From positions 1,674,001 to 1,738,000 of the forward strand of contig NZ_BNJG01000001.1 in NCBI RefSeq assembly GCF_016587375.1: a stretch of 64,000 bases of DNA, given 5' to 3'. A model generated the notes under the pieces. The model was not told where the DNA came from and made no database searches. It worked only from the letters and a program-made list of their open reading frames with translations. Every line of letters begins with the position of its first letter. Positions within the stretch are counted from its first letter, which is position 1. Made by a program: the position numbers and the translations under genes. Below, one piece after another: positions 1 through 8,455 of this stretch. The DNA is from Ktedonobacter robiniae (GTDB lineage Bacteria; Chloroflexota; Ktedonobacteria; Ktedonobacterales; Ktedonobacteraceae).

Positions 1-1081
1 TCAACTTACCTTTGTAGATTGTACCCAGCCAGTTGAAAATCTTTACCGCGGTTGGCAGAGCGATCAGGGCTGTGCTAGAGGCGAAGAATGCCTGCGCGAC
101 AGGTGGCAGACCAACGGCAAACATGTGGTGTGCCCACACGGTAAAGCTCAGGAAGCCGATAGCCACACCCGACCAGGCGATGAAGGTATAACCAAAGATC
201 GGCTTGCGCGAGAAGACGGGCAAGATTTCAGAGGTGATACCAAAGGCCGGCAGGATCAGGATGTATACCTCGGGATGGCCAAACGACCAGAACAAGTGCT
301 GCCAGAGTAGCGGGTCACCGCCATATGCATACTGATAGAAATGCGTGCCCAGGTGGCGATCCAGCAGTAAGAAGACGCTGGCGGTCGTCAGGCTAGGCAG
401 AGCAAACAGCAGCAGGAAGGACATAACCAGGATCATCCACGAAAAGAGCGGGATGCGGTTGATGCTCATACCAGGCGCGCGCATCTTCAGGATGGTTACC
501 ACGAAGTTCAATGAACCGCTGATCGAGGATACGCCCAGCAGCGTGGTACCCAGAATCCAGAAATCGGCATTCATGCCAGGTGTACAGTTGTACGCGTGAA
601 TACCGCAAGCATCCTTGGTCAAGCTCAGGGGAGCGTACATGAACCAACCGCCATTAGGCGCGGCGTTGAACAGGTAGCTCGACTGTAGGAAAATGCCACC
701 AAAGAGCAGAATCCAGAAGCCAAAGGCGTTCATACGCGGGAAGGCCATGTCACGTGCGCCCATCATCAGCGGCACAACATAGTTACCAAAGCCCGCCATC
801 ATCGGCATCACGAACAAGAAGATCATCGTGGTACCGTGCATGGTAAAGATCTGGTTATAGGTCTCAGGACTGATGACTTTGCCATTGGGTACTGCCAGCT
901 GTGTACGGATCAAGAGAGCCTCTAGACCGCCCACCAGGAAGAAGAAGAAGGCAGTAACCATGTACATGATGCCGATCTTTTTATGATCGGTCGTCGTGAG
1001 CCATTCACCCAGGTAAGATTCACTGAATGATCGCTCACGAACTACTGTTGTAGCCCTATCATTGATAGTGCTAGTAGCCAT
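1..1081 (-). CDS. ctaD: Cytochrome c oxidase subunit I, C-terminal part outside the window
   Basis: This is the haem-copper oxidase catalytic subunit, which reduces O2 to water in the cytoplasmic membrane. About 360 residues are visible and the frame runs off the window edge. The start codon at 1081 follows a good GGAGGG ribosome site. Seen in order: the DHKKIG entry to helix 1, a haem ligand His in TMHGTTMIF, then FGHPEVY carrying a CuB His and the cross-linked Tyr, the HH pair in TVWAHHMF, and the K-channel region near TALIALPTAVKIF. It lies 56 bases downstream of ctaC on the same strand, so the two are very likely co-transcribed. Identity is firm; only the far end is missing. Confidence 0.96.
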   Translation of the reverse strand, partial: MATSTINDRATTVVRERSFSESYLGEWLTTTDHKKIGIMYMVTAFFFFLVGGLEALLIRTQLAVPNGKVISPETYNQIFTMHGTTMIFLFVMPMMAGFGNYVVPLMMGARDMAFPRMNAFGFWILLFGGIFLQSSYLFNAAPNGGWFMYAPLSLTKDACGIHAYNCTPGMNADFWILGTTLLGVSSISGSLNFVVTILKMRAPGMSINRIPLFSWMILVMSFLLLFALPSLTTASVFLLLDRHLGTHFYQYAYGGDPLLWQHLFWSFGHPEVYILILPAFGITSEILPVFSRKPIFGYTFIAWSGVAIGFLSFTVWAHHMFAVGLPPVAQAFFASSTALIALPTAVKIFNWLGTIYKGKL

Positions 1082-1137
1082 GAATAATTCCCTCCAACGA
1101 GTCTAGCCCCACAAGTGAGGTAGACGGGCAAGTTATG

Positions 1138-2265
1138 CTACTTGAGGCTTTCCAGATAAGCCACCAGCGCTGGCAGATCCGACTTATCGACGTTAACCGA
1201 CATATCGTTGCCAGGTTTGACTTTCTGGGGATCAGAGATCCACTTCGCCAGGTTACAGTTGCTGAGATCGCCACCAGGATTACAATCCTGCTGGTTGTAG
1301 TCCAGCACACCGCCAGCGATCAGGTGACGGCTACCGAAGTGCGTCAAGTTTGGACCAATCAGACAACCATTATCCTTTGTGGGATCGTCACAGCGCCCAG
1401 CAGGGTTGGGGTCCTGCAGGTAAGGTGTGCTCTGACTGACACCAACGATACCATGGCAGGTGGTGCACTGGTTCTTAAAGACCTCCTGGCCTTTCGCCTC
1501 CAGGCTACCAGGAGCAGGAACGGCGGCCGCCTGCTGCTGCAACTGTGCCCATGAGAGGAAGTCGTTGTTGTCATGCGTGACTTTAACATCAAAGCGCATG
1601 TTCGCGTGCTGCGTTCCGCAGTACTCAGCACAGATACCCACATAGGTCTTATCCGCCGTATCCGCGCTAAACCACTTCTCGTTATCGTGGCCGGGGATGA
1701 CGTCGGTCTTACCAGTCAGCGCTGGCACCCAGAAGCTGTGGATAACGTTGTTTGAGTACAACTTCACATGCACATTGGTATGGGGCGGAATCACCAATGT
1801 ATCCGCGGTGGTCATCTTATACTCTGGATAGTAGAATTCCCACCACCACTGGTGTCCATACGCCGTCACCTCAATTGTTTTGTTACTATTGGCTGGTGGC
1901 GTGGCGACGTCGAAAATACCCTTGATGGTAACACTCAACACCGCCAGCAAGACAACCGCTGGAATAATAGTCCAGATCAATTCGACGGTAGTATTACCGT
2001 GGATCTGTGGCGGGGTGGGTGAATCAGGGCGCTCGCGGAAGCGAATTGTAGAGTAGATCAAGACACCCTCTACACCTACAAATACAACCGCGGCAATTAT
2101 GAGAATAATCCAGAAAACATTGCTCTCGCTTCTGGCAATCGGACCCGCCGGATCAAGGATCGAGGGCGAGTTTTCACCACAAGCGGTCAACAGTATCGAG
2201 GTCAAAGCGAGACCAGCAACAAGGCTCGCCCAACGCTTTGGCCTACGAAATAAAGGCATCCTCAC
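1138..2265 (-). CDS. ctaC: Cytochrome c oxidase subunit II fused to a cytochrome c domain (caa3 type)
   Basis: Subunit II accepts electrons through the CuA centre and passes them to subunit I. The N-terminus has a basic stretch, a hydrophobic segment and a lipobox (LLTACG), so it is probably a lipoprotein. A second membrane helix follows at FWIILIIAAVVFVGV. The CuA motif CAEYCGTQHANMRF is intact. The last ~110 residues form a class I cytochrome c domain with haem motif CTTCH, typical of caa3 oxidases; it holds an unusual Cys-containing insert (CDDP...NGC...DCNP...SNC). Starts are possible at GTG 2283, GTG 2265 or ATG 2259; 2265 was chosen because AGGAG lies 8 bases upstream. Confidence 0.95.
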   Translation of the reverse strand: MRMPLFRRPKRWASLVAGLALTSILLTACGENSPSILDPAGPIARSESNVFWIILIIAAVVFVGVEGVLIYSTIRFRERPDSPTPPQIHGNTTVELIWTIIPAVVLLAVLSVTIKGIFDVATPPANSNKTIEVTAYGHQWWWEFYYPEYKMTTADTLVIPPHTNVHVKLYSNNVIHSFWVPALTGKTDVIPGHDNEKWFSADTADKTYVGICAEYCGTQHANMRFDVKVTHDNNDFLSWAQLQQQAAAVPAPGSLEAKGQEVFKNQCTTCHGIVGVSQSTPYLQDPNPAGRCDDPTKDNGCLIGPNLTHFGSRHLIAGGVLDYNQQDCNPGGDLSNCNLAKWISDPQKVKPGNDMSVNVDKSDLPALVAYLESLK

Positions 2266-2938
2266 GTCTAAATCTCCTAACACGTAGTTTGACGATGAAC
2301 GATAATGTCTCTTTTCGTCGACACTCTCTCCATTTTATTGTCCAAGTGTAGCGAGCCACCCTAACAGGTAGCTTGCAGTCCCTAAAAGCCACCTTACAGG
2401 AACCTGAATAAAACCACGTGTAACAGAGGCCGCGCTCGCTTGAGAGGCTGTGTAACAATGTGTAGCACCAGGTGGCAGCATAGGTTGGGACATGTCAGAG
2501 GACACCATGGATTGATCATTCCAGTGGGACTAGCACAAAGCACATAATCCCAATGGCTTTTTCTTAATATCTGTCATCTATTTTAGATAGAGTAGAGAGA
2601 TAGTAAAAGCTCGTTTCGCTTCAGTCAATACCCCTCAAGGTGCTCTTCTCCGCTACATACTATAGCACAATTTGTACAGTCTAACAAAAACTTTCAATCC
2701 GCTTCCTAAGCCGTTTCAAGCCCTTTTCCACGTTCTTTAAGGTCCATTACTGACAGCTAAATGGATTGCCAATCCTCAAAAAACTCTGAAAATTCACACA
2801 GTTGACCTGTCTAGCGGTTGTCCTACTTTTCTATTTGATGAAACCAAAAATTCCCTGTGAGAAAGTACAAGAAGACACGTCGCCATGTGATGAATGACGA
2901 CGTTCGTCCATTTGCTTAGGAGGTGCAAGTCAAGAAAA
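2266..2938. other. Intergenic region, 670 bases, no gene seen
   Basis: No convincing reading frame. It holds the putative ctaC promoter at 2659-2687 and separates the oxidase genes from a patch of small unrecognised genes. No hairpin terminator was recognised. Confidence 0.5.
2659..2687 (-). promoter_or_regulatory. Probable sigma-A promoter for ctaC-ctaD
   Basis: Read on the minus strand, TTGTTA (2687-2682) and TATAGT (2664-2659) are separated by exactly 17 bases. It points at ctaC and would give a 5' leader of nearly 400 bases. Confidence 0.5.
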
Positions 2939-3346
2939 TTACGAGCACTTCATCTTATGAAGGTTAGAGGTGAGTTGCCTTGCATATTGCTCGCACAGTT
3001 CTTGTTTGCGCGCAACATAAATGGCCTTACTGTAAATTCCATTTAAGGTAATAATCCTCACTTCTAGCTGCTCATCTTCAAAGAGCTCAACATAGGTCGT
3101 GGCTCCGCGTTCGTGATATGTAACCGGAACCTCTTTGATGTTACTTCGCCGATAGGAATTCGCGCCTGTAATTCGTAGCGAAAGGTGTCCCGTCGTCGCG
3201 GGATACACAATACTACAGGCAATTTCGTAGATGTAGGAGTCGAACTCCCTCGCCCGTTCTTGTAGGATGCATTCATACGAGATATGTACGAGAAAATCGC
3301 TTGGCTGGCTCTCTTCCAGAGAGGTATATGGAATAGATTTTGACAA
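2939..3346 (-). CDS. Hypothetical protein, 135 aa
   Basis: I do not recognise this protein. It is soluble, without signal peptide or membrane helix, and ends with a charged segment rich in Arg, Gln and Lys. The frame opens with TTG at 3346 and no strong ribosome site is visible, so the true start is uncertain. It is the last of three small minus-strand frames (4238, 3865, 3346) that may form one unit. The surrounding DNA is more AT-rich than the rest of the window. An overlapping minus frame (3064-3393) is less protein-like and was not chosen. Confidence 0.45.
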   Translation of the reverse strand: MSKSIPYTSLEESQPSDFLVHISYECILQERAREFDSYIYEIACSIVYPATTGHLSLRITGANSYRRSNIKEVPVTYHERGATTYVELFEDEQLEVRIITLNGIYSKAIYVARKQELCEQYARQLTSNLHKMKCS

Positions 3347-3598
3347 GAAGCAACTCGCTTTCTACTACCAGGCACCATGAAAGGCAACCGCATTATCCAT
3401 GTGAGGAGATCTCGCTAGACTCTGTCACGAAACATAGTGCGCCTCTTCTCGCTTGCTCGTCTCCTTAAGTAACTCTGGACATTTCTGTAACAAAAGAGGC
3501 CAAGAGCTAGCAAGCAGAAGAGTAACAAAATTATGGGTAATGACATCAGTATTTCCTCCTCACTATTTTGTCAGCAATAGTGTGCAAGAGTTACCTGC

Positions 3599-3865
3599 TC
3601 AAACAGGCTGCATGTTTTCGCCAATTCTCATGAATAAGCCATCTCGATACATCTGCTTATAGATGCTCCAATCATCTTCTTGCACATTGAGCAGATCCTT
3701 CAGTAAAGACACATCTGACACATGCAAGTCTTTTTCTGCTTGGTAACACAGTCGGCCTATTTTTTGCTGAATCATCGTATGCTGCATGCGTGTGGTGTGA
3801 TGGGTATTAGCGAGCCACTTCAGTTGCAAACAGATTTCGAGAAACAGGGTCCTAAAGGTTTTCAT
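3599..3865 (-). CDS. Hypothetical protein, 88 aa
   Basis: Function not recognised. The frame starts with ATG five bases after AAAGGGG, a good ribosome site, which is the main support that it is real. The product is mostly alpha-helical in character, with a hydrophobic N-terminal stretch (LFLEICLQLKW) and several His and Met residues; no domain is apparent. It lies between two other small minus-strand frames of unknown role. Confidence 0.5.
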   Translation of the reverse strand: MKTFRTLFLEICLQLKWLANTHHTTRMQHTMIQQKIGRLCYQAEKDLHVSDVSLLKDLLNVQEDDWSIYKQMYRDGLFMRIGENMQPV

Positions 3866-3986
3866 ACATACCCCTTTCTAGTGCTCGCAGGTGTTTTTGG
3901 AGAGATTACGCATTGGAACAGGTAGTACAACTATTTAAGACAGAGGAAAGAGGATCACGCTCTTCCTTCTTCAAATTTGTGCTCTA

Positions 3987-4238
3987 TTAGGAGTTGTCTT
4001 TTGCTTGTTGCGTAATTTTCTCTGCAATATCTTTAACCTGTGCTTCTATGGCAATGAGCGTGGCTTCATCTAGTCGCGGCTCATTGTGCTCTTCACGTTG
4101 ATCCTGAACCATCTCCATTACACCCGCGATGTGACTCATCAGGTATTCACCACTCGCTTGAAGCGCAAGTGTACGAAGTTGTTGTTTATCCAAAGGTGTC
4201 CTCGTTTTTTCGATGTTGTACTCCTTTTCAGGAGCCAT
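3987..4238 (-). CDS. Hypothetical protein, 83 aa
   Basis: Function not recognised. A small charged, helix-forming protein (for example SGEYLMSHIAGVMEMVQDQ and ATLIAIEAQVKDIAEKI), with no membrane segment or metal motif. The ATG at 4238 lacks a clear ribosome site. The amphipathic pattern and clean codon use suggest a real gene. It would be first in a possible three-gene unit with the frames at 3599-3865 and 2939-3346. Confidence 0.5.
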   Translation of the reverse strand: MAPEKEYNIEKTRTPLDKQQLRTLALQASGEYLMSHIAGVMEMVQDQREEHNEPRLDEATLIAIEAQVKDIAEKITQQAKDNS

Positions 4239-4644
4239 ACAAGAGGTGATTCTAAAGAGGTGCTCTTAAGTGAGGAAACCACAACACATCTCTTCCGGCT
4301 TCGTTTATAGCTGAAGGAGAGAGCAGGTATCACGATGTGTATATCATCTATTTATTATACATCTTTTTATCCCAAAATACAATACCAATAATTGAAGAGG
4401 TATAAGTCAAAATAAATAGAACGAAGTAGACTTTATATAGAATACAAAGCAGTGAGGATCGAAAATCTGGACAAAAATAGAAGTTGATTTTCTGCATAAG
4501 CAAGGGTAAGAGAAAAGAGCGTCTCCTGAGAAGAGCGCATTGTAAGCGCTCTTATGTATACAGCAGACAGGCCATTAGTACATCTTTTTACGTCTAGTTT
4601 GAAAAATTATTTTTCAAATTGTCTAAATTATACAGGCTTTTCAT
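4239..4644. other. AT-rich divergent intergenic region
   Basis: It lies between two sets of small genes read outwards. No gene is seen. The part after about 4560 is very AT-rich and leads into the promoter at 4645-4673. Confidence 0.4.
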
Positions 4645-4673
4645 TTGTAATTTTTTTAAAAATACTGTATACT
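4645..4673 (+). promoter_or_regulatory. Probable promoter for the 4879-6188 gene set
   Basis: TTGTAA (4645-4650) and TATACT (4668-4673) with a 17-base spacer, within a T/A tract. Confidence 0.55.
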
Positions 4674-4878
4674 AGTAGGGTCATACATTGATGAGAACTG
4701 TTCCGCGTAGAAAACTTTTCCCGCGTGTTATCGTCTGCCTTCCACCTATTCTGGCAATTTTTCATCACCCATTCCGAGAGAATGTAAAACATCGAAGGAG
4801 CAGGAATGTTCCATTTGTTTTATCTTTGCTCGTCTTCATGACAACAAACGCGCCTTTACAAAGAAATGAGAGTAGCCA

Positions 4879-5115
4879 ATGGCCATACCCACCCTCGACC
4901 AGACCGAAGGTATCTGGATCACTCGGACCAATAATTCGGGATATCACTATGTGCAGGATGTCTTTGCAGGAGAAAACCCGCGAGATCAATTTCACCGGGC
5001 AAATTGTCGTCTGTTGATCACCAAAGGGCGCCTGATCCCGGAAAGAGGTGATGCCCTTAATCCATCCGAACGCCACTGGGAGAAGGCCCAACGCTACAGC
5101 CAGGTCCTGATATGA
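4879..5115 (+). CDS. Hypothetical protein, 78 aa
   Basis: Function not recognised. Its sequence is compact and looks beta-rich at the N-terminus (GIWITRTNNSGYHYVQDVF), followed by a basic helix. No signal peptide, membrane helix or Cys motif. It is first of three plus-strand frames (5176, 5565 follow within 60 and 23 bases) behind the promoter at 4645-4673, so it is probably an operon leader gene. A longer overlapping frame at 4688-5017 has poor composition and was not accepted. Confidence 0.5.
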   Translation: MAIPTLDQTEGIWITRTNNSGYHYVQDVFAGENPRDQFHRANCRLLITKGRLIPERGDALNPSERHWEKAQRYSQVLI

Positions 5116-5175
5116 TGCAGAAACAGACATGACACCACACCACCGCCTGGCTTCCTTCAGAGGAAAGAGAAGCTG

Positions 5176-5541
5176 ATGAGACGAATGCCAACAGGAACGC
5201 TTGTTTGGAGCCTCAAGCGCTATACCAGAGATGCCAACTTGTGGGACCGCGTCTGCTTCAGGTGCAAGCAAAAGGTTCCCGTCTTTGAGTATGAGCTTCG
5301 TAATGAACAGGAGCAACCACTCTTTCACTTTCTCTGTGAGGAATGCGCGCAGAAGAAACTTGCGGAATGGCTTCAATGTACAGAGAGTCCCGACTATATA
5401 GCTCTTGGCTACCAGACAGATTTTGATATCGCGACCGTATTCTTTGAACAAAAAAATGAAGGCGAAACTCTGCTCCTGACACGTTGGAGCAAGGAACAAC
5501 GGCGGCGCAGACTCCAAATAGAGACTGATGCAGACGCTTAA
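5176..5541 (+). CDS. Hypothetical protein with a CxxC-CxxC zinc-finger pattern, 121 aa
   Basis: Two cysteine pairs, CFRC near residue 28 and CEEC near residue 54, are separated by about 25 residues, which suggests a structural zinc site in a treble-clef or ribbon fold. The C-terminus is strongly basic (SKEQRRRRLQ) and then acidic. An AGGAAAGAG ribosome site lies just upstream of the ATG. It is the middle gene of a three-gene set; a nucleic-acid or protein-binding role is a guess from the zinc motif only. The family is not recognised. Confidence 0.6.
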   Translation: MRRMPTGTLVWSLKRYTRDANLWDRVCFRCKQKVPVFEYELRNEQEQPLFHFLCEECAQKKLAEWLQCTESPDYIALGYQTDFDIATVFFEQKNEGETLLLTRWSKEQRRRRLQIETDADA

Positions 5542-5564
5542 TAATAAATAAAGGAGCCACAGGC

Positions 5565-6188
5565 ATGACTTACACACGCCAAAACAGTGTTGAAGAGCAG
5601 CGAGAAGCCTCTCACCAAGCCAGGCGCATTACTACTCTTTGTGAAGAATTCTACATCACACTCGATGCTATTGACTGGCAAGATCTGGGCATGCAGGCTC
5701 CGGTAAACGTGGACGGTATTAACATCGCGACCCTTCAAGTCCTTAGCCAACGTGCGAGTGATGACATCCTGCGCCAGATACAAATGAAGCTCTTCGAACA
5801 TGCTGCTCTAGAAGCTATTCACGCTCCATCAAGTCTGAAGGCGCTCATATGGTCTCCGATCGAGGTCCTACAACCCCAGGCATTTTTACAACTTTGGGTT
5901 GTAACGATGGAAACGGGTGAGCGTGTTCCGGTCATTGAATCGCTCAAAGATGGACATCGTGTCTACGAACACTATAAATTTGATGGAAGTCATGAACAGT
6001 TTCTCCAACTCTTTGGTCCGCTTGGCAATGGGAAACTTCCTCTTGGAGAGAGGGTTACCATCCAGGTGCGAGAAAATCAATATACAGGAGAAATCATACA
6101 CATCCTTCCCCCGGCAAAAATCCTACCTATCGCAAAAACGCCTCAAAACACGCTACAGCGTCAGAGCAGATATTCTTCAAGGACCTGA
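5565..6188 (+). CDS. Hypothetical protein, 207 aa
   Basis: Function not recognised. It starts at ATG behind AAAGGAG, 23 bases after the preceding gene, so it is translated from the same message. The N-terminal ~100 residues are helical and Gln/Glu-rich; the C-terminal half looks like a small beta domain (FLQLWVVTMETGERVPV, ERVTIQVRENQYTGEI) ending in a basic tail. No signal peptide or membrane helix. A strong terminator follows at 6371-6416. Confidence 0.6.
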   Translation: MTYTRQNSVEEQREASHQARRITTLCEEFYITLDAIDWQDLGMQAPVNVDGINIATLQVLSQRASDDILRQIQMKLFEHAALEAIHAPSSLKALIWSPIEVLQPQAFLQLWVVTMETGERVPVIESLKDGHRVYEHYKFDGSHEQFLQLFGPLGNGKLPLGERVTIQVRENQYTGEIIHILPPAKILPIAKTPQNTLQRQSRYSSRT

Positions 6189-6370
6189 TCGAAAGATATA
6201 TGGTTGACTGTCACAACGGTTTTCCCTACATTGTGAATCAGACACAAATTGTTGCTAATGTACCTGTGAGCTGACTGTTGGAATAAACAAGCTACCCTCC
6301 TTGACACCTGAACTTATTCCACTTGGATGGAAAGTCTAAAGTCAATGCATCTAGAGTTACGCTGGGGCGG

Positions 6371-6416
6371 TTGATCCCAACCAGGGGCTGAAAAGTCAGC
6401 CCCTGGTTGGGATCAA
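6371..6416 (+). terminator. Intrinsic terminator after the 4879-6188 gene set
   Basis: A 21-base perfect inverted repeat (6371-6391 and 6396-6416) with a 4-base loop, followed by a T/C-rich tract. It may also serve transcripts coming from the minus strand. Confidence 0.75.
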
Positions 6417-6429
6417 TTTCTTCTTCCAC

Positions 6430-6612
6430 TTACACTACGTATGGGTTGGACAACCCGGTCAGTTGTTCGCTAAGTTGTTGGAGTCATCGTTGCTGGTCGC
6501 GCCCGTGAAGCAGTACGGTCGCTCCCTGCTTTGCCAGGGCCAATGCCGTCTGTTTTCCGAGCCCGTCGCTTGATCCGGTGATCAAAATGGTTTGTTGTGC
6601 AATGGGTTTCAT
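6430..6612 (-). pseudogene. Fragment of a short-chain dehydrogenase (SDR)
   Basis: From ATG at 6612 the frame gives an SDR N-terminus with the nucleotide-binding motif TGSSDGLG and the following helix (LALAKQGATVLLHGRD), then hits TGA at 6486-6484. The frame continues in SDR-like style (LQQLSEQLTG) to another stop at 6432. The remaining ~200 residues of the enzyme are absent. It sits 33 bases downstream of a complete SDR gene on the same strand but the two differ in sequence, so this is the remnant of a second gene, not a tandem copy. Confidence 0.75.
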
Positions 6613-6644
6613 GGTCTGCCCTCTTTGAGAGATGCGCTCCTCAA

Positions 6645-7373
6645 TTACCAGGATGACCTGATCCGCGCTCCTCCATCACAATCAATGATCGTACTGGTCA
6701 TAAACGTGTTACTAATCAGCATAGCAATGACCTGGGCCACATCCTCTGGGCGTCCAATGCGCTTAGCCGGAGTGATAGCTGCGGATTGCGCGAAGAATGC
6801 CTCGCGCATTTCCTCCGGGAAATCACCCCAGAAAGGAGTTGCGACCCCTCCGGGTGCAACGGCGTTGACACGCAAGGGCTGCAATTCCAGTGCAAGTGTG
6901 GGAATTATGGCTTCCAACGCCCCATTGACGGCCGCGAATCCGGATGCACCAGCGAAAGCGGTGTGAGCCGTGATAGCACTGACGATAGTCAGAGAGCCAT
7001 CCTTGCGTAAGAAATCGAGACTGGCCTGCGCCGCGATCAATTGCGGCCAGAACTTGGTCTCAAACCCTTGACGAAGCATATCAAAATCAAGCGTGCGGAA
7101 CTCTCCTGCTCCTACATTGCTCGCTAGAGTCAGGACAAGATGGTCAAAGGTACCAATGCGGTCGAAGAAGTTGCGCGTCTCTTCACGCGAAGTTGCGTTT
7201 ACGACCTCACCGGTGACAGAGCCTTTAAGAGTGGCGAGCGCCCTTGTCACTTTTTCCAGTGAGCGCCCGGCGATAATGATATTCGCCCCGGCCTCAGCTA
7301 GAAGGTGAGCCGTTGCCAGTCCAATCCCGGACGTTCCGCCGAGAATCACAATGCGCTGATTCCTCAAGTCCAT
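6645..7373 (-). CDS. SDR-family protein with a non-canonical active site
   Basis: A 242-residue Rossmann-fold SDR. The cofactor motif GGTSGIG is near residue 12, with an Arg (AGRS) where NADP-type enzymes often have a positive charge, and the post-catalytic motif RVNAVAPGG is intact. However, the usual YxxxK pair is replaced: the region reads ASGFAAVNGALEA, so Tyr is Phe and Lys is Asn. Classical redox chemistry is therefore doubtful, although some SDR subfamilies have this form. It starts at ATG behind AGAGGAAA and is divergent from a TetR gene, so it is the likely target of that regulator. Confidence 0.85.
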   Translation of the reverse strand: MDLRNQRIVILGGTSGIGLATAHLLAEAGANIIIAGRSLEKVTRALATLKGSVTGEVVNATSREETRNFFDRIGTFDHLVLTLASNVGAGEFRTLDFDMLRQGFETKFWPQLIAAQASLDFLRKDGSLTIVSAITAHTAFAGASGFAAVNGALEAIIPTLALELQPLRVNAVAPGGVATPFWGDFPEEMREAFFAQSAAITPAKRIGRPEDVAQVIAMLISNTFMTSTIIDCDGGARIRSSW

Positions 7374-7422
7374 TTGATTTCCTCTTTTTCATGCTGGTTT
7401 CTCTCTCCAGCATCTGCTACAA

Positions 7423-7481
7423 TAAACGATACGTGACGTGTCATATTGACAATAGCAATTGTATACGATACGTATCGTATA
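7423..7481. promoter_or_regulatory. Operator pair for the TetR regulator
   Basis: A perfect 20-bp palindrome at 7462-7481 (core ATACGATACGTATCGTAT) lies in the divergent spacer. A second site at 7423-7442 matches it at 15 of 20 positions. A TTGACA box at 7446-7451 reads toward tetR, and the palindrome covers its expected -10; the second site covers the side facing the SDR. This arrangement fits autorepression plus SDR repression, inferred from layout. Confidence 0.75.
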
Positions 7482-7515
7482 AGTCAAGGGGATAATTTTA
7501 GAGGAGGAAAGAGTA

Positions 7516-8118
7516 ATGCTTGAGCAGGGGAGGCCGTTAGAAACAGGCGGGCCTGGCCGCCGCCGCAGTGATCAGGCCCATCAGGCTATTTTGCAAGCGA
7601 CGATTGAGGTGCTCTCCCAGGAGGGCTATCGTGCTATGACGATTGAAGCGATTGCCGCGAGGGCAGGCGTGGGGAAAAAGACCATTTATCGCTGGTGGTC
7701 GTCCAAAGCGTTCGTAACGCTTGAAGCACTGACTGTGTATACCGAGGAGCATACGCCTTTTTCAGATACTGGCTCCCTGGAGGGAGATTTACTGACCTAC
7801 TTTGAGCTTTCTTTCGCAGGCTTGCAGGGGAAAGCGGGAACCGCATTGAGCGGGATGACGGCTGAGGCACAACTGGACCCAGAATTTGCACGTGAATTTC
7901 AGCGCATATTCATCGTGCCACGAAAGCAAGAGCTGGTTGAGCTCTTGCAACGAGGAATACAAAGAGGTGAGCTGGCTGCTGATACCAACCTGGATGTGCT
8001 CGCGGACTTGATTTATGGAGCCAAATGGTATCGCTTTCTCTTGTATCCTAAGCCACTGGATGATACGTTCGCCAAAGAAATTGTCACGTTGATTCTCCGC
8101 TTGAGACCAGAAGCGTAG
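7516..8118 (+). CDS. TetR/AcrR-family transcriptional regulator
   Basis: A 200-residue one-component regulator. The helix-turn-helix occupies about residues 20-70 with the family pattern MTIEAIAARAGVGKKTIYRWW; the remainder is a helical ligand-binding and dimer domain resembling the TetR_C_11/16 type. ATG follows a strong GAGGAGG site. It is divergent from the SDR at 6645-7373 and the spacer holds two palindromic sites, so it probably represses itself and that gene until a small hydrophobic ligand binds. The ligand cannot be read from the sequence. Confidence 0.9.
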   Translation: MLEQGRPLETGGPGRRRSDQAHQAILQATIEVLSQEGYRAMTIEAIAARAGVGKKTIYRWWSSKAFVTLEALTVYTEEHTPFSDTGSLEGDLLTYFELSFAGLQGKAGTALSGMTAEAQLDPEFAREFQRIFIVPRKQELVELLQRGIQRGELAADTNLDVLADLIYGAKWYRFLLYPKPLDDTFAKEIVTLILRLRPEA

Positions 8119-8134
8119 CACATAAGGGGAGAAA

Positions 8135-8166
8135 GATGGGAATTGTATAAGATGGGAATTGTATAA
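8135..8166. repeat. Short tandem repeat, 2 x 16 bases
   Basis: Two exact copies of GATGGGAATTGTATAA stand side by side just after the tetR stop codon. The significance is unknown; a duplication by slippage is the simplest explanation. The rest of the gap up to 8455 shows no gene. Confidence 0.7.
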
Positions 8167-8455
8167 GAGTGATAGATGAACCGATAGAGAGAGGCAAAGA
8201 GTTTTTTCAACCAGAGGCGAACTTTGCCCATCATTCTTCAACCTTTCAGGTGTTTGTAAGGTGGCATTCATTGCTTGCAAGGAGCCTATCAGGAGCAAGA
8301 CCGACAATGAGATATGCAGCACTGGCTCTAAACAATTTTAAAAACCATACTTTACGACAGCAATATACAGCCATTACCGCCTCGCGTGAGCAGCGGTCTT
8401 GTTCCATATTTGATTGCGGTTCCTGAAGTGACCGCGCGCTAATGAGGAGAATATT

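Noticed and set aside
1135..1554. Plus-strand frame of 139 codons inside ctaC
   Set aside because: It lies antisense to the well-conserved oxidase gene, and its residues follow from the complementary codons.
4688..5017. A 109-codon plus frame upstream of the small-gene operon
   Set aside because: Composition is Arg/Pro-rich as in shadow frames, it has no ribosome site and overlaps the better frame at 4879-5115.
4765..5577. A long minus-strand frame (270 codons) opposite the small genes
   Set aside because: It is antisense to two plus frames with good ribosome sites; its Leu/Phe-rich sequence looks like a shadow.
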